Shown one piece after another: positions 5,226-10,565 of a DNA stretch of 10,565 nucleotides (position 1 is the first letter of the stretch; every line of letters starts with the position of its first letter). The notes below the pieces were generated by a model. That model was not told the DNA's origin. It did no database searches and worked only from the letters and a program-made list of their open reading frames with translations. This DNA comes from Candidatus Proteinoplasmatales archaeon SG8-5 (GTDB lineage: Archaea; Thermoplasmatota; Thermoplasmata; SG8-5), in assembly GCA_001595885.1 (NCBI GenBank), contig LSSH01000100.1:1-10565 (forward strand). The letters are read 5' to 3'. Made by a program: the position numbers and the translations under genes.

Positions 5226-6263
5226 TCAGTACCTGGAGTATTCCACCCCGTGCTTGGAGTTGCACACTCCCTTGCCCTTATATACCTTTCCGACCACCTT
5301 GGCCTCGACCTTCATGTTCGTCAGTATGGACAGCGCCTTCTGCGCCTGCTTGGGCGGGACAATGATGGCCATTCCCATACCCATGTTGAAGGTCTGGTAC
5401 AGCTCCTTGTCCAGGATGTTGCCAAGCTCTTCCAGGATGGTGAATACTGGCTGCGGCTCGAAGGGCTTCTCGATGCGGAACTCCCTGTTCGGATGCAATC
5501 TGATGAAGTTGCGCAGGCCGCCGCCGGTGATGTGGGCGATACCGTGCACGTTAATGGATTTGATGACCTTGAGGATTTCCTTCACGTAGATACTTGTGGG
5601 CTCCAGCAGCTCCTCGCCGATCGTCCGGCCCAGCCTCGGGAAATTCTCGTTGTACTCAATCTCGTTGACCTCCAGCACCTTGCGGGCCAGTGTGAGACCG
5701 TTGGAGTGGATGCCGGAGCTTCGGAGGCCGATGATGATGTCGCCGGGCGCGCACCTCTTGCCCGTGATTATCTTGCTGGCCTTCACCCATCCGAGGCAGG
5801 TCCCTGCAAGGTCGAAGCCCTTGACCATGTCGGGCAGGATGGCGAACTCGCCGCCGACCAGTGACACGTTGGCCTGCTTCGCGCCCTCGGCGAGGCCCAG
5901 GCCTATCTGATGGGCCATTTCCTCGTCGGGCTCGTCGATGGCTATGTAATCGACGAAGGCCAGGGGTTCAGCGCCCACGCAGATGAGGTCGTTGGCGTTC
6001 ATGGCCACGCAGTCGATGCCGATGGTGTCCCACTTGTGTAGGGCGTCCGCGACCATGAGCTTGCTGCCCACGCCGTCCGTGCACAGGCCGAGCGCGTATT
6101 TGCCGAACTCGATGAAGCCGGCGTATCCGCCGTGCAGTTCAAGCCGCTTGCCCACACCCTTGCGGGTGTAAAAAAGGTTCTTCACAAGGTGGTCTATGGC
6201 CTCGGATTTCTTGTCTATGTCCACGCCTGCGTCAGCGTACGTGAGTTTCATTGTTTTCGACAC
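5226..6263 (-). CDS. purM: Phosphoribosylformylglycinamidine cyclo-ligase (AIR synthetase)
   Basis: PurM closes the imidazole ring of FGAM using ATP to make aminoimidazole ribonucleotide, the fifth step of de novo purine synthesis, in the cytosol. The 345-residue protein has the family motifs in order: YADAGVDI (9-16), TDGVGSK (62-68), DCVAMNANDL (84-93), GGEFAILPD (137-145), GLRSSGIHSNG (179-189), HITGGGL (244-250) and FNMGMGM (292-298). The motifs appear intact and the length is normal. The start is uncertain. GTG at 6263 gives MSKTMKLTY, while ATG at 6251 gives MKLTY and has GGGTG (complement of 6261-6265) nine bases upstream, so the ATG may be the real start. It is the first gene of a purM-carbonic anhydrase pair and is divergent from pyrB. 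Confidence 0.95.
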   Translation of the reverse strand: MSKTMKLTYADAGVDIDKKSEAIDHLVKNLFYTRKGVGKRLELHGGYAGFIEFGKYALGLCTDGVGSKLMVADALHKWDTIGIDCVAMNANDLICVGAEPLAFVDYIAIDEPDEEMAHQIGLGLAEGAKQANVSLVGGEFAILPDMVKGFDLAGTCLGWVKASKIITGKRCAPGDIIIGLRSSGIHSNGLTLARKVLEVNEIEYNENFPRLGRTIGEELLEPTSIYVKEILKVIKSINVHGIAHITGGGLRNFIRLHPNREFRIEKPFEPQPVFTILEELGNILDKELYQTFNMGMGMAIIVPPKQAQKALSILTNMKVEAKVVGKVYKGKGVCNSKHGVEYSRY

Positions 6264-6310
6264 CCGATTCTAAACCCGAATGTGCTTTATTAGGGTTAAA
6301 ACTTTTGATG
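6264..6310 (-). promoter_or_regulatory. Candidate promoter for purM
   Basis: On the minus strand the sequence upstream of purM reads AAAAGTTTTAACCCTAATAAAGC (complement of about 6284-6306, shown only for orientation). Two TATA-like cores are possible: TTTTAA near 6300, which would start transcription around 6275, and TAATAAA near 6290, which would start it at about 6264 and give a nearly leaderless GTG start. Which one is used bears directly on the start-codon question for purM. This call is tentative. Confidence 0.35.
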
Positions 6311-6345
6311 GTTGTCGTTTGGTGTTCTGAACATTACTAGTATTA

Positions 6346-6363
6346 TCACAGGTATTCCCGTGA
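6346..6363. promoter_or_regulatory. Dyad in the purM-pyrB divergent region, possible operator
   Basis: TCACAGGTATTCCCGTGA has near-perfect dyad symmetry: TCAC pairs with GTGA, an A/C mismatch follows, and GG pairs with CC around TATT. It sits between the predicted purM promoter and the pyrB TATA box, about 30 bp upstream of the latter. A regulator bound here could affect both genes of nucleotide synthesis. No regulator is known to me for this sequence, and an 18-bp imperfect dyad can arise by chance. Confidence 0.25.
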
Positions 6364-6389
6364 CCGATTTTTCTTTGAAAGAGTTTACC

Positions 6390-6426
6390 AAACTATTATA
6401 TTCTAATCATCCTATTATCGCTCCCG
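6390..6426 (+). promoter_or_regulatory. Promoter for pyrB, short or leaderless transcript
   Basis: ACTATTATATT at 6392-6402 resembles an archaeal TATA box. Initiation about 25 bp downstream would fall near 6420-6425, only about ten bases before the ATG at 6433. The bases before the ATG (CTCCCGATTGCC) carry no Shine-Dalgarno, unlike most genes in this window, which fits a very short leader. Confidence 0.5.
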
Positions 6427-6432
6427 ATTGCC

Positions 6433-7362
6433 ATGAGTTTCAAGGGGAGACATGTGGTCTCAATCCGGGACTTTTCTAGGAAGGATATCGAGCAGATTTT
6501 ATCACGGGCGAACAAATTGTTGCCCATAGCTAAGGGTGAGAAGGCAAGCGACATTCTGAGGAACAAGATCATGGCCACGCTGTTCTTCGAACCGAGCACC
6601 CGGACGCGCCTCTCCTTCGAGAGCGCGATGCTGAGGATGGGCGGCCGCACGCTGGGCTTCTCCGACCCGGGCGGGACCTCCGCAAAGAAGGGGGAGACGT
6701 TGGCCGACACGATTCGGATGGCGGCGGCCTATTCCGACGTGATCGTGCTCAGGCACCCGCAGGAGGGGGCGGCGAAACTGGCTTCCGAGTTCTCAGACGT
6801 TCCCGTTATCAACGCCGGTGACGGGGCGGGACAGCACCCCACGCAGACCCTCCTCGACCTGTTCACCATCAAGAAGGAGGTTGGCAAGATAGACGGCAAG
6901 AACATCGCGCTGGTGGGGGACCTGAAGTACGGAAGGACAGTGCACTCGCTGGCCTACGCGCTGTCCACTTTCAAGGCCAAGCTGACCTTCGTCGCACCGC
7001 CCACCCTCCAGATGCCCGAGGAGATGGTGGCGACCGTCAAGGAGATGGGGACCAAGCCCAAGCTCGTCAACCGAATAGAGGACGTCATCAAGACGGCGGA
7101 CGTCATCTACGTCACCCGCATCCAGAAGGAGCGGTTCCCCGACCCCGACGAGTACAAGAAGGTGGCCAGGGTGTACAGGATAACGCCCGCGATGCTGAAA
7201 GGGGCCAAGGAAACCATGAGGATAATGCACCCGCTGCCCAGGGTTAAGGAGATCTCCCCAGAGGTGGACGAGATGAAGCACGCTGCATACTTCAAGCAGG
7301 CCTTCTACGGAGTGCCGACGAGGATGGCGTTGCTGAGCGCGGTCCTGGGGGTGAACTCTTGA
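6433..7362 (+). CDS. pyrB: Aspartate carbamoyltransferase catalytic chain
   Basis: PyrB transfers the carbamoyl group of carbamoyl phosphate to aspartate, the committed step of pyrimidine synthesis, as a catalytic trimer in the cytosol. The 309-residue chain matches the usual 300-310. The carbamoyl-phosphate loop FFEPSTRTRLSFE (51-63) is complete. The lysine that reaches in from the adjacent subunit is in SAKKGET (83-89). HPTQTLLDL (135-143), DLKYGRT (163-169), the aspartate-domain VTRIQKERF (227-235) and MHPLPR (265-270) are all present. The ATG at 6433 lacks a ribosome site, consistent with the short leader predicted from the TATA box. The regulatory chain gene pyrI follows, but after an unusually long 120-bp gap. 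Archaeal PyrB usually assembles with PyrI into the allosteric holoenzyme, and that is the expected partner here. Confidence 0.97.
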   Translation: MSFKGRHVVSIRDFSRKDIEQILSRANKLLPIAKGEKASDILRNKIMATLFFEPSTRTRLSFESAMLRMGGRTLGFSDPGGTSAKKGETLADTIRMAAAYSDVIVLRHPQEGAAKLASEFSDVPVINAGDGAGQHPTQTLLDLFTIKKEVGKIDGKNIALVGDLKYGRTVHSLAYALSTFKAKLTFVAPPTLQMPEEMVATVKEMGTKPKLVNRIEDVIKTADVIYVTRIQKERFPDPDEYKKVARVYRITPAMLKGAKETMRIMHPLPRVKEISPEVDEMKHAAYFKQAFYGVPTRMALLSAVLGVNS

Positions 7363-7482
7363 GGTTGGTCGTTTCGAAATGGATAACCTGGCTAGAGGCC
7401 AGCCCGATGGTTTCGGAACCAGCGAGGGCACGCCTTTGTCAGAGGACTAGGCTGAGCCTACTGCAACGCAGGAGGCGATGAA
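7363..7482 (+). other. Structured linker between pyrB and pyrI
   Basis: These 120 bases separate two genes that are usually adjacent. Three inverted repeats occur in series: CTGGC/GCCAG with loop TAGAG (7388-7402), TGGTT/AACCA with loop TCGG (7408-7421), extendable by CG/CG past a mismatch, and TAGG/CCTA around CTGAG (7448-7460). The pyrI ribosome site GGAGGCGAT (7471-7479) follows. No tRNA or convincing C/D-box RNA could be built from it. It also contains a 23-codon open frame, described separately. It could be an intercistronic control or processing element. Confidence 0.4.
7379..7450 (+). CDS. Possible 23-residue small ORF in the pyrB-pyrI linker
   Basis: ATG at 7379 opens a frame that ends at TAG 7448-7450, encoding a hydrophilic Gly/Asp/Glu-rich peptide that starts MDNLARGQPDG. 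A weak ribosome-site-like GAGGT lies at 7361-7365, 13 bases upstream, further than usual. The frame covers the first two linker hairpins and ends where the third begins. A frame this short arises easily by chance in GC-rich DNA, so it is listed only as a candidate. Confidence 0.15.
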   Translation: MDNLARGQPDGFGTSEGTPLSED

Positions 7483-7941
7483 GTGAAGGAGATGAAGATA
7501 ACGCCCATCAGGAACGGCACTGTAATCGACCACATCGAGCCGGGCATGGCGATGAAGGTCGTGAGGATACTTGGCATTCCCGAGCCGGACACGCATTCCA
7601 CGATAAGTATAGCGATGTTCGTGAGGAGCAAGAAGATGGGGGAGAAGGACCTCCTGAAGATTGAGGACCGCGAGCTCAGGCAGGAGGAGGTGAACAAGAT
7701 ATCACTCATCGCCCCAAACGCCACGATAATCATAATCAAGGATTACAACGTGAAGAAGAAGATGCGCGTATCCATTCCCGAGGTGGTCAGGGGCATTGCC
7801 AGATGCAGCAACCCCAACTGCATCACCAACAAGGATGAGCCGCTGGAGACCGAGTTCAAGGTGGAGAACGGGAAGGATATCAAGCTCAGGTGCCTCTATT
7901 GCGAGAGGTACGTGGCGGACATCGTCGAGAGCATTGCATGA
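7483..7941 (+). CDS. pyrI: Aspartate carbamoyltransferase regulatory chain
   Basis: PyrI is the non-catalytic chain that binds nucleotide effectors and links PyrB trimers into the allosteric holoenzyme. The 152 residues match the usual length of about 150. The N-terminal allosteric domain begins KITPIRNGTVIDHI (5-18), with the conserved GTVIDHI segment. The C-terminal zinc domain has four cysteines in the family pattern: Cys108, Cys113, Cys137 and Cys140. The GTG at 7483 is chosen because GGAGG (7471-7475) lies seven bases upstream. The next in-frame start, ATG at 7492, has no well-spaced site. It follows pyrB after a 120-bp structured linker and ends two bases before a strong hairpin. All key residues are present, so a functional allosteric enzyme is expected. 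Confidence 0.95.
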   Translation: MKEMKITPIRNGTVIDHIEPGMAMKVVRILGIPEPDTHSTISIAMFVRSKKMGEKDLLKIEDRELRQEEVNKISLIAPNATIIIIKDYNVKKKMRVSIPEVVRGIARCSNPNCITNKDEPLETEFKVENGKDIKLRCLYCERYVADIVESIA

Positions 7942-7943
7942 GC

Positions 7944-7963
7944 GCCGGCGGTATGCCGCCGGC
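7944..7963 (+). terminator. Strong GC hairpin just after pyrI
   Basis: GCCGGCGG (7944-7951) pairs perfectly with CCGCCGGC (7956-7963) around the loop TATG, two bases after the pyrI stop codon. It is the most stable-looking hairpin in the window. No T-tract follows, so it is not a classical intrinsic terminator. It may protect or define the 3' end of the pyrBI transcript, or mark an RNA processing point. The next promoter-like sequence begins about 18 bases later. Confidence 0.45.
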
Positions 7964-7979
7964 ATATCGCAGCGAATGA

Positions 7980-8012
7980 GGTTTATTAAAGGGTATTCCA
8001 TTTGGTGTGTAC
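7980..8012 (+). promoter_or_regulatory. Candidate promoter for prf1-argS
   Basis: GGTTTATTAAAG (7980-7991) contains a TATA-like core, TTTATTAAA at 7982-7990. Initiation would be expected near 8011, about 15 bases before the prf1 ATG at 8027. The leader would contain GGATGGTGG just before the start codon, a weak and closely spaced ribosome site. The promoter sits right after the pyrI hairpin, which fits the end of one transcription unit and the start of another. Confidence 0.5.
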
Positions 8013-8026
8013 CCGGATGGTGGAAG

Positions 8027-9256
8027 ATGGCAAGATCCAAGGACCTGGCCAAGTACGAGTTCAAGAAGCAGCTCGAGGAGCTTCGCAACGTCAAGGGCAG
8101 GGCGACCGAGTTGATCTCGCTCTACGTCCCGCCGAGCCGCCGGATATCGGACGTCACCAACTACCTGAAGAATGAATATGCCCAATCGAGCAACATCAAG
8201 TCCAGGACAACGAGGAAGAACGTCATGTGGGCCATCGAGTCCATCACCGGACGCCTGAAGACATTCAAGGAGGTTCCGGAGAACGGCCTGGTGTTCCTGG
8301 TCGGCCACAAGTCTGGAGGCGGGGACATGACCGTGCCTGTGAGCCACGTCATCGAGCCCCCCGAGCCCATCTCCACTTTCATGTACAGGTGCGATTCGAG
8401 GTTCTACCTGGATCAGCTGGAGGACATGCTCGCCGAGAAGGAAGTCTACGGGCTCATAGTCATCGACCGCGGGGAGGCCACCCTGGGAACCCTCAACGGC
8501 AAGCGCATAGACGTGTTGAAGAACATAGAGTCCAGGATCATGGGCAAGCACAGGCAGGGAGGCCAATCGGCCCAGAGGTTCGAGCGCCTCATCGAGATCG
8601 CTGCCCACGAGTACTACAAGAAGGTGGGCGACCTGGCCAACGAGGTCTTCCTCGGCGAGGAGGGACTCAAGGGGGTGCTCATCGGCGGTCCCGGAGCGAC
8701 CAAGGACACATTCGCGGAGAAGGACTACCTGCATCACGAGCTGAAGAAGATGATTGTGGGAACCTTCGACACCGGCTACACGGACGAATCCGGCCTGAGG
8801 GAGCTCATGGAGAACGCCTCCAAGACGCTGGACGACCTCAGCATCGTGAAGGAGAAGACCCTGATGAAGAGATTCTTCGAGGAGCTGAGAAAGCCTGACG
8901 GCGGTCTTTCGTGCTACGGGGAGAACGAAGTGCGCACCGCCCTGGAGAGGGGTGCCGTTGATATGCTGCTCATCTCCGAGGGGTTGAGCAAGCTCAGGAT
9001 AGCGTTCACGTGCGACGACTGCGGGGAGAGCGGGAGCCTGACCGTGGCTGTTGATAAAACGCTCAAGTGTCCGAAATGCGGGTCTGAGCCGGACATTGAT
9101 TCGGAACAGGACATCGTGAACGAGATGTTCGATGTCGCGGATTCCTACGGGACCAGCATCGAGATGATCTCCATGGACTCCGAGGAGGGAGAGATGCTGA
9201 TGAAGGCCTTCGGCGGACTGGCTGCCATATTACGGTACAGGATGGGTGACACATGA
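8027..9256 (+). CDS. prf1: Peptide chain release factor aRF1
   Basis: aRF1 recognises all three stop codons in the ribosomal A site and triggers hydrolysis of peptidyl-tRNA. The 409-residue protein has the archaeal/eukaryotic eRF1 layout. In the N domain the NIKS stop-codon motif is at 56-59 and YRCDSRF (120-126) fits YxCxxxF. In the M domain, GGQ at 178-180 is the catalytic tip. The C domain follows, with a zinc-ribbon insertion having Cys329, Cys332, Cys348 and Cys351. The frame is open far upstream to 7796, but that part overlaps pyrI in another frame. The ATG at 8027 (MARSKDLAKYEF) matches the usual family N-terminus and length and lies just downstream of a promoter-like element. Its stop codon overlaps the argS start (ATGA at 9253-9256), so the two genes are probably translationally coupled. 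Confidence 0.95.
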   Translation: MARSKDLAKYEFKKQLEELRNVKGRATELISLYVPPSRRISDVTNYLKNEYAQSSNIKSRTTRKNVMWAIESITGRLKTFKEVPENGLVFLVGHKSGGGDMTVPVSHVIEPPEPISTFMYRCDSRFYLDQLEDMLAEKEVYGLIVIDRGEATLGTLNGKRIDVLKNIESRIMGKHRQGGQSAQRFERLIEIAAHEYYKKVGDLANEVFLGEEGLKGVLIGGPGATKDTFAEKDYLHHELKKMIVGTFDTGYTDESGLRELMENASKTLDDLSIVKEKTLMKRFFEELRKPDGGLSCYGENEVRTALERGAVDMLLISEGLSKLRIAFTCDDCGESGSLTVAVDKTLKCPKCGSEPDIDSEQDIVNEMFDVADSYGTSIEMISMDSEEGEMLMKAFGGLAAILRYRMGDT

Positions 9257-10565
9257 CCGTGGACCCCCTGTCCTGGTTCAGGGACAAGGCCGACGAGCTC
9301 ATGGCCCGGGCCCTCGCAGCCATCGGGACCGATGCCGCCCTTCCATGCGAGAGCCCCCCGGTGGACATGGGGGACTTCGCCTTCCCGTGCTTCACACTTG
9401 CAAAGGAGCTGCGCAAGAAACCGACCGAGATCGCGGAGCTGCTGACCGACAGTATACCCGAGGACGAGCTCTTCGAGAAGGTGGAGGCGAAGGGGCCATA
9501 CGTTAACTTTCACGTGAACAGGCAGCTGTTGACAGACACGACCGTCAGGAGCATACTCAGCTGGAGAGAGGATTACGGTCTCCACGACCAGACCGGCAAG
9601 ACCGTTTTGCTGGAGCACACGAGCGCCAACCCGAACGGCCCCCTCCACGTCGGCCGGGCAAGGAACCCGATAATCGGCGACACGCTGGCCCGGATACTGA
9701 AAAGGTGCGGCCACGAGGTGACCACCGAGTTCTACGTGGACGACATGGGCAAGCAGCAGATCACCCTGACCTGGGGAGTGGACAACCTGGGCCTGCAGAC
9801 CCCGGAGGATAAACCGGACCACCGGATGGTGCATTACTACCAGGAGGCGAGCAAGCTCCTGGAGGACGACCCCAAGGTGGGGGAGGACATCGACAGCATG
9901 CTGGCCGCCTACGAGGGCGGGGACCGGGACATCGCCAAGCGGATACGCGATAACTGTCAAGAGGTGATGGACGGCATACTGGAGTCCCTCAGGCGCCTGG
10001 ACATCTACTTCGACTCCCTGGCCTGGGAATCCACCTACATCTTCGACGGCAGCGTGAAGCGGGTGGTCGAGGGCCTGAGAAAGCTGGAGTGCACCTTCGA
10101 GGAGGACGGCGCGCTTTACCTGGACCTCTCCGAGTTCGGCATCAAGGACCAGGAGACCAGGTTCTTCCTGACCCGCGGCGACGGCTCGTCGTTGTACAGC
10201 ACGAGGGATGTCGCCTATCACCTGCACAAGCTCGCGAGGTTCGACGAGGCCGTTGACGTTCTAGGAGAGGACCACAGGCTGAAGGCGAGGGTGGTCGGCA
10301 TCTGCCTGGAGCTCCTAGGCTCGAAGAAGAAGCAGAAGGCCATCTTCTATTCCTTCGTGTCCCTGCCGGAGGGGAAGATGTCGACGCGCCGCGGCAGGGT
10401 GGTCTACCTGGACGACCTGATGGACGAGGCCGTGGAAAGGGCCCGCGAGGAGGTGGAGAAGAGGCGGCCGGAGCTGGCCGACGAGCTGAAGAGCGGTATC
10501 GCGGAGGCGGTGGGCACCGGCTCGATACGGTACAACATCATACGGGTTCAAGCGGAAAAGCCCAT
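9253..10565 (+). CDS. argS: Arginyl-tRNA synthetase (partial, 3' end beyond window)
   Basis: Class I synthetase that charges tRNA-Arg. It is open from ATG 9253 to the window edge, 437 codons plus two bases, with no internal stop in my translation. Visible parts are the N-terminal additional domain (about 1-110, with GDFAFPCF and KGPYVNFHVN), the HIGH-type signature within EHTSANPNGPLHVGRARN, giving HVGR at 132-135, the segment EFYVDDMGKQ, the Rossmann-fold LTRGDGSSLYSTRDVAYHL, LGEDH, and a KMSKS-type loop KMSTRRG at 375-381. Family members are about 550-600 residues, so roughly the last quarter, including the DALR anticodon-binding domain, is outside. It starts with ATGA overlapping the prf1 stop. 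The upstream GGGTGA (9244-9249) can serve as its ribosome site. Confidence 0.95.
   Translation, partial: MTVDPLSWFRDKADELMARALAAIGTDAALPCESPPVDMGDFAFPCFTLAKELRKKPTEIAELLTDSIPEDELFEKVEAKGPYVNFHVNRQLLTDTTVRSILSWREDYGLHDQTGKTVLLEHTSANPNGPLHVGRARNPIIGDTLARILKRCGHEVTTEFYVDDMGKQQITLTWGVDNLGLQTPEDKPDHRMVHYYQEASKLLEDDPKVGEDIDSMLAAYEGGDRDIAKRIRDNCQEVMDGILESLRRLDIYFDSLAWESTYIFDGSVKRVVEGLRKLECTFEEDGALYLDLSEFGIKDQETRFFLTRGDGSSLYSTRDVAYHLHKLARFDEAVDVLGEDHRLKARVVGICLELLGSKKKQKAIFYSFVSLPEGKMSTRRGRVVYLDDLMDEAVERAREEVEKRRPELADELKSGIAEAVGTGSIRYNIIRVQAEKP

Noticed and set aside
7363..7482. tRNA or C/D-box RNA in the pyrB-pyrI linker
   Set aside because: GTTTCGAAA resembles a T-loop and GCGATGAAG a C box, but no acceptor, D and anticodon arms can be built, and there is no matching C/D pair with sensible spacing.
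7796..8026. N-terminal extension of aRF1 starting at 7796
   Set aside because: It overlaps pyrI out of frame, runs through the pyrI 3' hairpin and would add 77 residues not seen in aRF1. The ATG at 8027 gives the usual start and length.
9145..10227. Long 360-codon reverse frame opposite prf1 and argS
   Set aside because: High GC makes long antisense frames common. The forward strand encodes clear ArgS motifs through the same bases, and the reverse translation has no recognisable domain.

Overview
This window reads as a piece of an archaeal chromosome. The markers are a 20S proteasome beta subunit, the KH/metallo-beta-lactamase/beta-CASP nuclease aCPSF1 (FttA), a separate PyrB + PyrI aspartate transcarbamoylase, an aRF1-type release factor with NIKS and GGQ motifs, and TATA/BRE-like promoter sequences. 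The proteasome subunit resembles Thermoplasma beta and keeps the Glu17/Lys33 pair. With GC-rich genes, AT-rich intergenic regions and frequent Shine-Dalgarno sites, this suggests a euryarchaeon, perhaps in Thermoplasmatota (for example a Methanomassiliicoccales relative). That placement is inference from memory, not a search.

Layout. (1) 1-1310: the tail of an upstream gene, then a PLP-dependent alpha-oxoamine synthase (2-amino-3-ketobutyrate CoA ligase / AONS family) with its own promoter. (2) 1311-4141: an AT-rich promoter region, then psmB and fttA, 31 bp apart and probably one transcript. (3) 4142-4682: a 541-bp non-coding gap between convergent genes. Its left part is rich in hairpins. 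Its right part is an array of 15 copies of the octamer TGCTAGAG (or near variants) whose spacings fall on a ladder of about 9 bp (18, 27/28, 37). I do not recognise this array, and it is the most unusual thing here. (4) 4683-6263, minus strand: purM followed by a gamma-class carbonic anhydrase-like protein. (5) 6264-6432: a divergent promoter region. (6) 6433-7941: pyrB, an unusual 120-bp structured linker, pyrI, and a strong hairpin after the pyrI stop. (7) 7942-10565: aRF1 (prf1) overlapping argS by ATGA; argS runs off the window.

How it fits together. Almost every gene is core housekeeping: protein turnover (psmB), transcription termination and RNA 3'-end formation (fttA), purine synthesis (purM), pyrimidine synthesis (pyrBI), translation termination (prf1) and tRNA charging (argS). 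purM and pyrB are divergent and could share control from the 169-bp region between them. No transposase, integrase, CRISPR array, rRNA or tRNA was seen. The novelty is in the non-coding parts: the repeat array at 4293-4668 and, less strongly, the pyrB-pyrI linker.
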